Positions 8,018 through 16,040 of a stretch of DNA of 45,086 bases are shown here, piece after piece. The first letter of the stretch is position 1. Each line of letters opens with the position of its first letter. Made by a program: the position numbers and the translations under genes. The notes under the pieces were generated by a model. It was not told where the DNA came from and did not search any database. It saw only the letters and a program-made list of their open reading frames with translations. Source of the DNA: Lachnospiraceae bacterium (GTDB lineage Bacteria > Bacillota > Clostridia > Lachnospirales > Lachnospiraceae); the NCBI GenBank assembly GCA_015057835.1, contig SVDL01000008.1:1-45086 (forward strand). Direction: 5' to 3'.

Positions 8018-9064
8018 TCAATAATCTTCTTCGAACGGGAAGAGAATGAATTTTCCGCCTTCTTTCTTGCGGAACATATCAAATGCCTTCTCCCAGTCCG
8101 CAAGCGGCATTCTGACGTCAGCAATCTTGTCGACTTTGACTTTGCCTCTCGCGAGAAGGTCCAGAGCCTGTTCCCAGCTGGCCTTGCGGGATCCCAGGGA
8201 TCCGGTCACGATGGGTTCTCTGTAGTTCAGAGCTTCGACGTAGAACGGGATCTCCGGTCTGCCCATGCCGATCTGTACGAAGTGGCCGCGGCGTTTGATA
8301 TTGTGAAGCGCGGAATTGATGCCGTACTGGTTGCCGGAGCATTCCAGGACGACGTCGACGCCGTATCCGCCGGTCAGCTCGTTGACGAGATCATCGAGCG
8401 GTCTTTCATTGATGTTGCAGGTATAATCCGCGCCGAGTTCCTTGGCAAGCGCAAGTCTTTCGACGTCAACGCCTGTACCGGAAACGATCACGCGCGCGCC
8501 GAAAGATTTGGCGACCTGCATGGTCATAAGACCGATCGGGCCCGGGCCGTTGACAAGGACGAGGTCCGTCGGAAGGATCGTCGCAAGATCGAATACCGCA
8601 TGGCATACGCATGCAAGCGGTTCCGTCAGTGCTGCGGAAATGTCATCGACCGTTTCCGGGATCGCATGGACGCGTTCCGCGGGAACGACAGTATAGTTGG
8701 TGAAAATGCCGTTGTACCAGTAGCCGAGAGTCTTTCTCTCACTGCAGAGATTGTAGTAGCCCTCGCGGCAGGCTTCGCATTTTCCGCAAAAAGAATAAGC
8801 GGTCTCGGAGACGACGCGGTCGCCGACTTTCCATCCCTCAACGCCTTCGCCGACTTCCGCGATGACGCCGGAGAATTCGTGTCCGGTAACGACGGGCGGG
8901 CGGACCGGAATCGCGATGTCGCTGTCATAGATGTGCAGATCGGATCCGCAGATGCCTGCTGCAACGACTTTGATCTTGATCTGGCCTGGTCCTGCCTTCG
9001 GTTCTTCGACTTCTCGGATCTCCATATTGCCGGGTTCCGGTGCGTATTTCACAAGTGCGCGCAT
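8018..9064 (-). CDS. Zinc-dependent medium-chain alcohol/polyol dehydrogenase
   Basis: 348 residues of the sorbitol/threonine dehydrogenase group of MDRs. The catalytic zinc ligands are C39 (GICGSDLHIY) and H62-E63 (TGHEFSG). The structural zinc lobe is CGKCEACREGYYNLC, and the nucleotide-binding motif is VLVNGPGPIGLM. It should oxidise a secondary hydroxyl of a polyol or sugar acid with NAD(P). ATG 9064 has AGGAGG six nt upstream. It lies between the transaldolase-like gene and dctP in one long operon, so a role in catabolism of the TRAP substrate is likely. Confidence 0.9.
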   Translation of the reverse strand: MRALVKYAPEPGNMEIREVEEPKAGPGQIKIKVVAAGICGSDLHIYDSDIAIPVRPPVVTGHEFSGVIAEVGEGVEGWKVGDRVVSETAYSFCGKCEACREGYYNLCSERKTLGYWYNGIFTNYTVVPAERVHAIPETVDDISAALTEPLACVCHAVFDLATILPTDLVLVNGPGPIGLMTMQVAKSFGARVIVSGTGVDVERLALAKELGADYTCNINERPLDDLVNELTGGYGVDVVLECSGNQYGINSALHNIKRRGHFVQIGMGRPEIPFYVEALNYREPIVTGSLGSRKASWEQALDLLARGKVKVDKIADVRMPLADWEKAFDMFRKKEGGKFILFPFEEDY

Positions 9065-9099
9065 AATTTCCTCCTATTTTTGTGTGGCTGTTTATTCCT

Positions 9100-9120
9100 C
9101 AGATCCGGTCTGCGGATCTG
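9100..9120 (-). terminator. Intercistronic hairpin between transaldolase-like and dehydrogenase genes
   Basis: Perfect 8-bp stem CAGATCCG / CGGATCTG with a 5-nt loop in the 107-bp gap. There is no U-tract, so it is probably an mRNA processing or stability structure. Confidence 0.55.
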
Positions 9121-9171
9121 TGTGATCCATTTCTGAAATCATTCTGCCGATTCATGCAGTCCGCTTCAGCA

Positions 9172-10227
9172 TCAGATCCATCTCGCGGATTTGCGGTTTG
9201 ATTTGTAGACCTCAAGCGGTGCCCAGCCTGTCTCCGTGAACTGGGAGAGGAGCTTCTGCATAACGCCGAAGGTGATGTACTCTTCCTTCTTCATGCCGTC
9301 CGGCTCATAAGCTTTGATGAACTCCGGCATCTTAAGGAGGCCTTCCATGATATCGTCTGCCACCGGCTCATTGATCCGCTCGACGCGTTCCGGATCGTCC
9401 GCAAGGACCATTTCCTGCACGCGGGTCGTGATGGAAAATGTCACATCCGCGCCGGCAAGCTGTACGAGATGGTGGGATCCGCGGAGTCCTGCCGGCATAA
9501 TGATCGCGTGATAGCCGCGCTCTTTGAAAATGCCGTAGGAGCGCTTTGCAACGGCAATGCCGGCGCTCGTGATCGTGCGCTCGTCAAGTCCGAGCTTCAT
9601 ATCGGAGGCGACATCCCTCAGATAATCGTCGATGCGGCCGACCTGCTGCACCGCGTAGCACGGAGCGACTTTCACGCCGTTTTCGATCGCTTTCTTTCTG
9701 CCTCTCTCATAGGCCTCGGCGACGTCGATCGCCTGGGCGACGGAGACATTTAATGTCGCGCAGATCGGAATGCCTTCCGATGCGATCTGTTCCATGACTT
9801 CGATGCCGGAGCGTGTCGCCGGAAGCTTGATAGCGATGTTCGGCGCCCAGGAGCGGTATCTTCTCGCCTGCGCGAGCATATTTTCATAATCGCCCGCCCA
9901 GCTCGGATTCAGCTGTCCGAGAGCGTAGCCGTGCTGTCCGTTGGTCGCTTCATAGATCGGCCACACCTGTTTCGCGGCTGATGTAGCCACCAGTTTCAGG
10001 AGAGCTTCCGCTCTCTCTACATAATCAAGATCCTGGGAGATCTGATTCACTCTCTCCTCCCAGATCTCCGGCTGCATGTTGAATGTGCGGAAGGTAAGAA
10101 CCGGATTCGTCGTGACGCCTTTTGCATGTCTCGTCAGCGCGAGTTCGATCTCATCGGGATTTCCCGAATCATGCCACCAGCGGGTAGGGGTCTCTTTTTC
10201 GAGCCAGTCAAAATAGGTATCTGCCAT
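9172..10227 (-). CDS. Transaldolase-family aldolase
   Basis: 351 residues. The start at ATG 10227 is set by AAAGGAG seven nt upstream; a longer frame reaches into the SDR gene. Class I aldolase features of the transaldolase family are present: GVTTNP at 37-42, the Schiff-base lysine K134 in AIKLPAT, and CATLNVSVAQA downstream. Such enzymes cleave or transfer a dihydroxyacetone-type unit. The context of dehydrogenases, UxaA and a TRAP importer, with no KDG kinase or KDPG aldolase nearby, suggests it cleaves a pathway intermediate, perhaps unphosphorylated. An authentic pentose-phosphate transaldolase, or a sulfosugar transaldolase (SftT-like), cannot be excluded from sequence alone. Confidence 0.85.
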   Translation of the reverse strand: MADTYFDWLEKETPTRWWHDSGNPDEIELALTRHAKGVTTNPVLTFRTFNMQPEIWEERVNQISQDLDYVERAEALLKLVATSAAKQVWPIYEATNGQHGYALGQLNPSWAGDYENMLAQARRYRSWAPNIAIKLPATRSGIEVMEQIASEGIPICATLNVSVAQAIDVAEAYERGRKKAIENGVKVAPCYAVQQVGRIDDYLRDVASDMKLGLDERTITSAGIAVAKRSYGIFKERGYHAIIMPAGLRGSHHLVQLAGADVTFSITTRVQEMVLADDPERVERINEPVADDIMEGLLKMPEFIKAYEPDGMKKEEYITFGVMQKLLSQFTETGWAPLEVYKSNRKSARWI

Positions 10228-10297
10228 GTTTACTCTCCTTTGCAGCTGCCGGTTTGCAGGGGAACCTTCTGTTTCCCTTGTCTTTGAAACTTTTTTA

Positions 10298-11044
10298 TTA
10301 TCCGCAGTACATACCGCCGTTGACGCTGATCGCCTCTCCGGTGATGAAGTCATTTTCATCCGCCGCAAGGAACGCGACCGCCTGGGCGATGTCTTCCGGC
10401 TGTCCGAGTCTTCCCAGCGGGATCCTGTCCTTCAATCCGTCGATCTGATCCTGGGTCCATGCCTTCATGATCGGGGTCTCAATAGTGCCCGGGCATACGG
10501 CATTTACCGTAATACCTCTCGGCGCGAGCTGTCTCGACATGCCGTAGGTCAGGGAAAGAATACCTCCCTTTGACGCCACATAGGACATTCCCGACGCGTA
10601 GGAGCCCATTTTGCCCGCCACGGAGGAAATATTGATGATCCTCGGATGCGGACGGCCCTCAATGTAGGGAAGTACTTTCTGTGTGCAGAAGAAAAGACCT
10701 TTCAGATTGATTCCGAGCACGAGGTCCCATTCCTTCTCGGTGACTTCTTCAATTTTATTGGAGAACATGATGCCCGCGTTGTTCACGAGGATATCGATGC
10801 CGCCCCAGACTTCGGAGGCTTCTTTCAGGCTCTCTTCAATACTTTCGATACGGGAGACGTCACAGTATCCCGCTGCCGCGGTATATCCCTGTTCCACAAG
10901 GTGCGCCGCGCTCTCCTGTGCTTTCTCCTTATTGACATCAGAGAGAAATACCTTCGCACCTCTTTTGGCAAGTTCCGTCGCGATCGCGTACCCGATTCCC
11001 TGTGCGCCGCCTGTAACAACAGCGATCCGTCCTTCTACGCCCAT
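10298..11044 (-). CDS. Short-chain dehydrogenase/reductase
   Basis: 248 residues, a classical SDR. It has the cofactor motif TGGAQGIG (11-18), NNAG (88-91) and the catalytic triad S141, Y155, K159 (SYVASK). The C-terminus ISVNGGMYCG is typical of sugar and 3-oxoacyl reductases. It is the first gene of the SDR, transaldolase-like, alcohol dehydrogenase, dctPQM operon, driven by a clear promoter at 11156-11184. It probably interconverts a keto and hydroxyl group of the imported substrate. GGAGAAATGCT precedes the ATG. Confidence 0.92.
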   Translation of the reverse strand: MGVEGRIAVVTGGAQGIGYAIATELAKRGAKVFLSDVNKEKAQESAAHLVEQGYTAAAGYCDVSRIESIEESLKEASEVWGGIDILVNNAGIMFSNKIEEVTEKEWDLVLGINLKGLFFCTQKVLPYIEGRPHPRIINISSVAGKMGSYASGMSYVASKGGILSLTYGMSRQLAPRGITVNAVCPGTIETPIMKAWTQDQIDGLKDRIPLGRLGQPEDIAQAVAFLAADENDFITGEAISVNGGMYCG

Positions 11045-11155
11045 AGCATTTCTCCTCCGTTCTTTTTTCTGCCGAATCCGCCATCTGGTCCTTTTATTCT
11101 TTGCCGGTCAATCCCGTTTTCATGCATATTTCGCAAAAGCGGCTCAGTTATAATA

Positions 11156-11184
11156 AGTATATGTGTTTAAAAAACAACTGTCAA
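11156..11184 (-). promoter_or_regulatory. Sigma-A promoter of the SDR-to-TRAP operon
   Basis: TTGACA (11179-11184), 17 bp, TATACT (11156-11161): near-consensus, with about 105 nt of leader. The putative operator at 11268-11284 is centred roughly 125 bp upstream of the expected start, a distance typical of enhancer-type regulators. Confidence 0.8.
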
Positions 11185-11267
11185 TTCTCAATGTTTTATC
11201 CAAATTTTACGAAATTCTTTTTTTGTTTCTGTTATACCGACCTACTTTTTCGGTGGTTTTGTCAAAG

Positions 11268-11284
11268 TGTTTCATTTTGCAACA
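11268..11284. promoter_or_regulatory. Putative operator 3 (TGTTTC-N5-GCAACA)
   Basis: Third copy of the one-mismatch dyad seen at 2786 and 2846, here upstream of the SDR-to-TRAP promoter. It would link the transporter operon to the PrpR-type regulator. Confidence 0.5.
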
Positions 11285-11394
11285 CCCCAAAGCGCCAGGC
11301 ATTTAAACATTATCGTATATTTGCCCAAAAAAACGTCATGCTTCTTATTCATCGAGTGCAGTCTGCGCTGACCTTTGGAGATCCCCGGAGCATT

Positions 11395-11420
11395 AAAAAA
11401 GGGAGCGGAAATCCGCTCCC
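11395..11420 (-). terminator. Terminator of the LgoD-like gene
   Basis: On the minus strand, a 9-bp stem GGGAGCGGA / TCCGCTCCC followed by six T. It lies 40 bp after the stop at 11460 and separates this gene from the SDR operon. Confidence 0.9.
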
Positions 11421-11459
11421 TGCTGTTTCTGTTTCCGTATTGACGCACAGCTCCCCGAC

Positions 11460-12491
11460 TCAGAACTTCAGAATAACCTTCAGCATCTGTCCCGCGTTCT
11501 TGTCAAACTCCTCAAACGCGCGCGGCGCCTCGTCAAAATCATAGACGTTGGTGACGATCTTGCTGATGTCGACGCGGCCTTCCTTCACGGCGTCGATGAG
11601 TTCCAGGAAATCATCCTTCAGGGCGTTTCTGGAACCGTAGATATTCAGCTCTTTCTTCTGGATCGTGGAGAACTGGAAGTCCAGGTTCTTCTTGCCGATG
11701 CCGATGACGGCGATATTTCCGCCGAATGCGCAGGCGTCGATGCAGTTCTGGAACGTGGACGGAAGACCTACGGCTTCCACCGTGACGTCAAATCCCTTGC
11801 CGTCCGTGATCTTCGCGACTTCTTCGGTGAAGTGTTCCGGAGAAGTGTTCAGGATCTTTCCGTCAAGTCCGAAATTGTCTACCGCGTAGTCGAGTTTCGC
11901 GGGAGCGACGTCGGCGATATAGACCTTCGCGCCTTTCATCTTCGCGGAGATCGCCGCGAGAACGCCGATGGTGCCGGCGCCGACAACGAGGACGAGATCC
12001 CCTTCCTGTACTTTGCAGCGCTTGATGCCGTGATAGGAAATGCAGAACGGCTCGATCAGCGTCAGTTTTTCGGGCGGAAGTCCCTTGCCGTCGTAAATGC
12101 GCTCGATCGGCATGGTGATATACTCGCAGAACGCACCGTCGCGCTGCGCGCCCATCGTCTCGTTGTGTTCACAGCAGTTGACAAGACCGTGTTCACAGGG
12201 ACGGCATTTTCCGCAGTTAAAATACGGATTGCAGGTAACGATCATGCCGGGTTTCAGGCCTTTGTCATTTTCATCGATTTCTACGATCTCCGCGGCGAAC
12301 TCGTGGCCGGGTCTGCGCGGGTATTCGCAGTAGGCGAAAGTTCCGCGATAGGTTCCGAGATCGCTTCCGCAGATGCCTACATATCTCAGTTTCAGCAGCG
12401 CCTCCCCTTCCTTGCGTACCGGGACGGGGATATCTTTCATGATCGCGGTGCCGGGCTCTGTGATCAGCACGGATTTCATCATTTCACTCAT
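11460..12491 (-). CDS. Zinc alcohol dehydrogenase resembling L-galactonate 5-dehydrogenase
   Basis: 343 residues from ATG 12491, chosen because GGAGG lies six nt upstream; the longer frame would start inside its own promoter. Catalytic zinc ligands are C41 (GICGSDLG) and H63-E64 (PGHEFAA). The zinc lobe is CGKCRPCEHGLVNCC, and the Rossmann motif is VVGAGTIGV. The segments LIEPFCISYHGIKR and KKELNIYGSRNA resemble E. coli LgoD (YjjN) as I recall it. LgoD makes D-tagaturonate from L-galactonate upstream of UxaA, and here the gene is divergent from a uxaA-like gene. The substrate could equally be another hexonate. Confidence 0.85.
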   Translation of the reverse strand: MSEMMKSVLITEPGTAIMKDIPVPVRKEGEALLKLRYVGICGSDLGTYRGTFAYCEYPRRPGHEFAAEIVEIDENDKGLKPGMIVTCNPYFNCGKCRPCEHGLVNCCEHNETMGAQRDGAFCEYITMPIERIYDGKGLPPEKLTLIEPFCISYHGIKRCKVQEGDLVLVVGAGTIGVLAAISAKMKGAKVYIADVAPAKLDYAVDNFGLDGKILNTSPEHFTEEVAKITDGKGFDVTVEAVGLPSTFQNCIDACAFGGNIAVIGIGKKNLDFQFSTIQKKELNIYGSRNALKDDFLELIDAVKEGRVDISKIVTNVYDFDEAPRAFEEFDKNAGQMLKVILKF

Positions 12492-12539
12492 TTCTTGCCT
12501 CCAATCGTATTTGTCGTTTTGTACTGCGTTTACATTTTC

Positions 12540-12560
12540 GTCAGACATTTTTATTCTGAC
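12540..12560. promoter_or_regulatory. Dyad in the LgoD-like/uxaA divergent region
   Basis: GTCAGA-N9-TCTGAC overlaps the -10 and start region of the LgoD-like gene. It could be a repressor operator or a hairpin at the 5' end of that mRNA. Confidence 0.4.
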
Positions 12561-12581
12561 TGATTCGTATTTTTTTGTCAA
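12553..12581 (-). promoter_or_regulatory. Promoter of the LgoD-like gene
   Basis: TTGACA (12576-12581), 17 bp, CAGAAT (12553-12558). The -35 box sits back to back with a TTGTCA on the other strand. Confidence 0.55.
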
Positions 12582-12601
12582 TCGCGTATTTCCGTTTTAT
12601 A

Positions 12602-12610
12602 TGGTATACT
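12602..12610 (+). promoter_or_regulatory. Extended -10 promoter of uxaA
   Basis: TGG-TATACT: an extended -10 element (TGn) with a 5/6 -10 box. It implies a leader of about 145 nt before the uxaA start. Confidence 0.5.
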
Positions 12611-12761
12611 TATTCTGTCCGTGTTTTGTTTTTTCTGAAAATTCACAGGATCTCTCCTGCAATTCTCAGAGAAGAACGCCCTCTGTAAAACCGAAAAAGC
12701 GTCTTCCGTCAGAACCGGACCGGCTCCCAGACATCCCGCATTCAACGAGTAGGATTTCATT

Positions 12762-14261
12762 ATGGCAGATCAATTATTATTCAAAATTTCACCCAAAGAC
12801 AATGTTGCAGTCGCTCTTGAAATCATTCCCTGCGGAACCGTCTGTTCCCTGGACGGGCAGGAGATCACCGTAAAAAGCGAGATTCCGTTCGGCCACAAGG
12901 TCGCGCTCACGGATATGGCGGAGGGACAGAACGTCATCAAATACGGTTATCCCATCGGCCACACGACCGCTCCCGTCGAGAAGGGGGCACACATTCACTC
13001 CCATAACCTGAAGACCAATCTCGAAGGATTCCTCGAGTACTCATACGAGCCGGACCCCGATGCGCTGAAGGCTTTCGACCAGCACCGCGAGGCGACATTT
13101 GAAGGGTACGTCCGTTCGGACGGCTCGGTCGGCATCCGCAACGAGATCTGGGTCATCCCCACCGTGGGATGCGTCGGCAAGACTGCCGAGATCCTCGCGA
13201 AACGGGCAAATGAAGAATTCGGCGGCATGACCGACGGCATTTTCTCCTACACCCATCCGATGGGATGCTCCCAGCTCTCCGAGGATCAGGTGCGCACCAT
13301 GCGCCTCATCTCCGGACTGATCCACAACCCCAACGCCGCGGGCGTTCTGGTACTCTCCCTCGGCTGCGAGAACAATAACCTCGATGTGTTCCGCCCCTAT
13401 CTCGGCGAATATGATCCCGACCGCGTAAAATTCCTGATCACACAGGACGTGGATGACGAATACGAAGCAGGCATGGCTCTTCTCAAAGAGCTTGCGGAAA
13501 ATGCCGCCGCCCAGAAACGCCAGACTGTCTCCGCCTCCCACCTCAAGATCGGCTTCAAATGCGGGGGCTCGGACGCATTTTCCGGCATCACAGCCAATCC
13601 GCTCGTCGGCCGGATCAATGACATTGTCGTCCGCTGCGGCGGCAGTACCGTCCTCACGGAAGTGCCGGAGATGTTCGGCGCCGAACAGATCCTCATGCAC
13701 CGGGCCGTCACCCGGGAAGTTTTCGAGGACGTCGTCGGACTCATCAACAATTTCAAGGGATATTACATCCGCTACGGCCAGGAGATCTATGAAAATCCGT
13801 CTCCGGGCAACAAAAAGGGCGGCATCACTACTCTGGAGGAGAAATCCCTCGGCTGCACGCAGAAAGGCGGTCTCGCACCGGTCGTCGGCGTGCTGGATTA
13901 CGGCGAGAAACTGACCAGGAACGGCTTGAATCTTCTCATCGGCCCCGGCAACGACGAGATCTCCTGCACCTCCATGGCAGCCAGCGGCGTCCAGATGATC
14001 CTCTTCACCACCGGCCGCGGCAACCCCTTCGGTTCGCTCGTTCCGACCGTCAAGGTCTCCAGCAACAGCGGCCTCGCCGCACGGAAACCGCACTGGGTCG
14101 ACTACAACGCGGGCCGGATCCTCGAGAACAGCTCTCTTGATGAGATCGGCGAAGATTTCTTCCAATACATTCTCGACGTTGCTTCCGGAAGGGTCAAAAC
14201 AAACAACGAGACCTACGGGTACCGTGAGATCTCGCTGTTCCGCGACGGGGTAGTGCTGTAA
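12762..14261 (+). CDS. uxaA: Altronate dehydratase UxaA
   Basis: 499 residues, full family length. An N-terminal SAF-type domain (~1-100, IPFGHKVALTDM) is joined to the UxaA/GarD catalytic domain (GSVGIRNEIWVIPTVGCVG, SLGCENNN, GFKCGGSDAFSG). The enzyme is an Fe-dependent dehydratase that converts D-altronate, or a related hexonate/hexarate, to the 2-keto-3-deoxy acid. It is divergent from the LgoD-like gene, which matches the L-galactonate to tagaturonate to altronate order. The tagaturonate reductase step is not obvious but could be done by the SDR or another dehydrogenase here. AGGA precedes ATG 12762. The galactarate dehydratase GarD is the main alternative. Confidence 0.9.
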   Translation: MADQLLFKISPKDNVAVALEIIPCGTVCSLDGQEITVKSEIPFGHKVALTDMAEGQNVIKYGYPIGHTTAPVEKGAHIHSHNLKTNLEGFLEYSYEPDPDALKAFDQHREATFEGYVRSDGSVGIRNEIWVIPTVGCVGKTAEILAKRANEEFGGMTDGIFSYTHPMGCSQLSEDQVRTMRLISGLIHNPNAAGVLVLSLGCENNNLDVFRPYLGEYDPDRVKFLITQDVDDEYEAGMALLKELAENAAAQKRQTVSASHLKIGFKCGGSDAFSGITANPLVGRINDIVVRCGGSTVLTEVPEMFGAEQILMHRAVTREVFEDVVGLINNFKGYYIRYGQEIYENPSPGNKKGGITTLEEKSLGCTQKGGLAPVVGVLDYGEKLTRNGLNLLIGPGNDEISCTSMAASGVQMILFTTGRGNPFGSLVPTVKVSSNSGLAARKPHWVDYNAGRILENSSLDEIGEDFFQYILDVASGRVKTNNETYGYREISLFRDGVVL

Positions 14262-14300
14262 ATAGTAATTGATACATATTCTTGTAAAGGATGATTTTGT

Positions 14301-14339
14301 AAAAAAGCATTGCGGAGCCCGGCTCTGCAATGCTTTTTT
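14301..14339 (+). terminator. uxaA terminator
   Basis: Arms GCATTGC / GCAATGC around a GC-rich loop, with six A before and six T after. It works in both directions and lies 40 bp after the uxaA stop. Confidence 0.85.
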
Positions 14340-14347
14340 GCATTACT

Positions 14348-14365
14348 TGTTTCCGATTGGAAACA
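14348..14365. repeat. Perfect 18-bp palindrome-type dyad in a convergent gap
   Basis: TGTTTCC-GATT-GGAAACA: perfect 7-bp arms. The half-sites match the putative PrpR-type operator but with one extra spacer base. It lies between two 3' ends, so its target is unclear. Confidence 0.5.
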
Positions 14366-14418
14366 TATGTGAATTCAACAATAATTGACAACAAAACAGG
14401 AGCAAAAAGCTTGTTGCC

Positions 14419-14458
14419 GGTTGACAATAATCCAATATGGTTTTGTATTATGTCAACC
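14419..14458. repeat. Long imperfect inverted repeat
   Basis: GGTTGACAATAAT and ATTATGTCAACC are complementary apart from one missing base, with a 15-nt loop. TTGACA boxes occur on both strands, and TATTAT lies 19 bp from one. It could be an operator, a structured RNA or a terminator remnant for the thymidylate-synthase-like gene ending at 14502. Confidence 0.45.
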
Positions 14459-14501
14459 ATTTCCAGAAACAGGCCTTCTATTTCCAAATCCTATGAACGC
14501 C

Positions 14502-15245
14502 TCAGCGGTTCCGCAGCACCTCAACATCCTTAAGGATGCTCTCCCGCTCTTCTTCCATGATCTCGTCCCAGCCGTCCACGTAATCCACGGTCGTGCCGTC
14601 GGGATCGTTCTCGATTCTCTTTACATAGCCGGCGATGAGTTCAAAATCTTTCTCATAGCAATGGTAGCTGTTCGCGCGGTGCACGTATTCACCGACTTCA
14701 ATACCGAGTTCATCCGCGATCTTTTTCTGCAACATAACGAGAGCAAACGCATTCATAAAAGATGCCTTCGTCGCGTCATTGGAGCGGAACAGGATCTTGC
14801 AGCAAAGCTTGTTCTCACGGATAAAATACTGGATATGCTGCAGACATGCAGGATCGTCGGATCCCATGTCGACTGCCTTGTCGCGGACAAGCATGACCGC
14901 GCGGCGCGTCGAAGGATTGCGTCGCAGTTCTTCAATAATAAATGGCAGCTGATCGGCGTAGCGCTGATGATACGTATAGGCCCAGTTTCCCTTTTCGACT
15001 TCAAAATCAAGAATGCCGTCCAGCATCTCCATCCGGTACTGTTCAAGTTCTCTCGGTCCGCCGATGAAGAGTTTGGAAATCATCGGTTCCTCGAGAGGAT
15101 GTTTCACGACCATCGTCATGGAAACTTCTTTCTGCGTCGTGTTCCAGTCCCCGCAGTCCGTGATATCGCCTTCCTTATGAAGTGCCAGAATTGCCTTGTG
15201 ATACGCCTCCGGCAGGGTGTTTCCTTCCACCAGGATCTCTCTCAT
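14502..15245 (-). CDS. Thymidylate-synthase-like protein
   Basis: 247 residues. The central and C-terminal parts fit the thymidylate synthase fold. Catalytic-type C134 lies in DDPACLQHIQYF, then LCC at 147-149, FRSNDA at 153-158 (phosphate Arg and Ser), N165 at the dUMP-recognition position, and GEYVHRANSYHCY at 185-197. The usual N-terminal RTGTG phosphate segment is absent and replaced by DWNTTQKEVSM (33-43). The histidine that follows the catalytic Cys in ThyA is a leucine here. Short homologs with this layout are known in archaea. It may methylate or hydroxymethylate a pyrimidine nucleotide, possibly not dUMP. It stands alone between convergent uxaA and a GNAT gene. The start has only a weak ribosome site. 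Confidence 0.65.
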   Translation of the reverse strand: MREILVEGNTLPEAYHKAILALHKEGDITDCGDWNTTQKEVSMTMVVKHPLEEPMISKLFIGGPRELEQYRMEMLDGILDFEVEKGNWAYTYHQRYADQLPFIIEELRRNPSTRRAVMLVRDKAVDMGSDDPACLQHIQYFIRENKLCCKILFRSNDATKASFMNAFALVMLQKKIADELGIEVGEYVHRANSYHCYEKDFELIAGYVKRIENDPDGTTVDYVDGWDEIMEEERESILKDVEVLRNR

Positions 15246-15340
15246 CGCTTTTACTCACTTTCTTTTATATATTCAAACACTTTCTATCGTGTTCACTCAT
15301 TCTCTTTTTGTGTTTACCTGTTTCTTCTTCTTGATCACCC

Positions 15341-15811
15341 TTATAAGATAAACTCCATCATCGTCTCTTTGACGCGCATTCCCATTTTTTCATAGAAATG
15401 CCGGGCGCTGTCATTTCCTTCCCAGACATTGAGCGTGACTTCGTAGCATCCCAGCCGTTTCGCCTCCTCTTTCACAAACGCGAACAGCTGCTGCCCGATC
15501 TTCATGCCGCGGGCTTTTTCGTCCACGCAAAGATCATCGATAAACATCGATGTGAACGGGATCATATTATTGGAAAATGGCTGCTCCTGGAGCGCGCAGA
15601 ACGCGTATCCCAACACCTCATCGTCATCATCCACCGCCACATAGATCGGTTTCTGATCGTCCAAGATCATCTCCGCCAGTTCATCGTCTCTGTATTTCGT
15701 TGTGCCCGGGATGAAAATATCGGGGCGGATCGAAGCATGAAGCTCCAGTACCTGTCCGAGGAGATCATTGATCTTCGGGATATCTTTTTCCAATGCTCTT
15801 CGAATCACCAT
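15341..15811 (-). CDS. GNAT-family N-acetyltransferase
   Basis: 156 residues with the GNAT pattern. An N-terminal segment reads VIRRALEKDIPKINDLL. The acetyl-CoA motif A follows (MFIDDLCVDEKARGMKIGQQL, with RGMKIG as the pyrophosphate loop), then the motif B segment NDSARHFYEKMGM. The acceptor is unknown. It lies 95 bp upstream of the thymidylate-synthase-like gene on the same strand and may be cotranscribed with it. Confidence 0.9.
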   Translation of the reverse strand: MVIRRALEKDIPKINDLLGQVLELHASIRPDIFIPGTTKYRDDELAEMILDDQKPIYVAVDDDDEVLGYAFCALQEQPFSNNMIPFTSMFIDDLCVDEKARGMKIGQQLFAFVKEEAKRLGCYEVTLNVWEGNDSARHFYEKMGMRVKETMMEFIL

Positions 15812-15930
15812 ATCTCTTTCTGTCTTTCTTATAAATGCTTACGCTGTCTTCCGCCGTCCGGCTTCCTGAAGTCTTGATCTTCTTTTTTTCTTTTGTAAAG
15901 ATAACATATTCCGCTCAAAACATAAACAGA

Positions 15931-15976
15931 AAAACAGAAGGAACCCTGCTACAACATGCAGGAATCCTTCTGTTTT
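15931..15976. terminator. Strong bidirectional terminator
   Basis: A 12-bp stem AAAACAGAAGGA / TCCTTCTGTTTT extended by CCTGC / GCAGG across a 2-nt internal loop. It ends the amidohydrolase transcript about 150 bp beyond its stop codon. Confidence 0.85.
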
Positions 15977-16040
15977 CATTTCCTGAAAATTCTTTTGCTC
16001 TGTCTGAAAGAAGTTTCGCACCGCTGATAACGTCAATATC

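Noticed and set aside
12492-12581. N-terminal extension of the LgoD-like gene to 12581
   Set aside because: It would place the start codon inside the -35 box and has no ribosome site. ATG 12491 has GGAGG at good spacing.
13041-14330. 429-codon minus-strand ORF opposite uxaA
   Set aside because: Shadow frame. The plus strand carries a full UxaA with all motifs.
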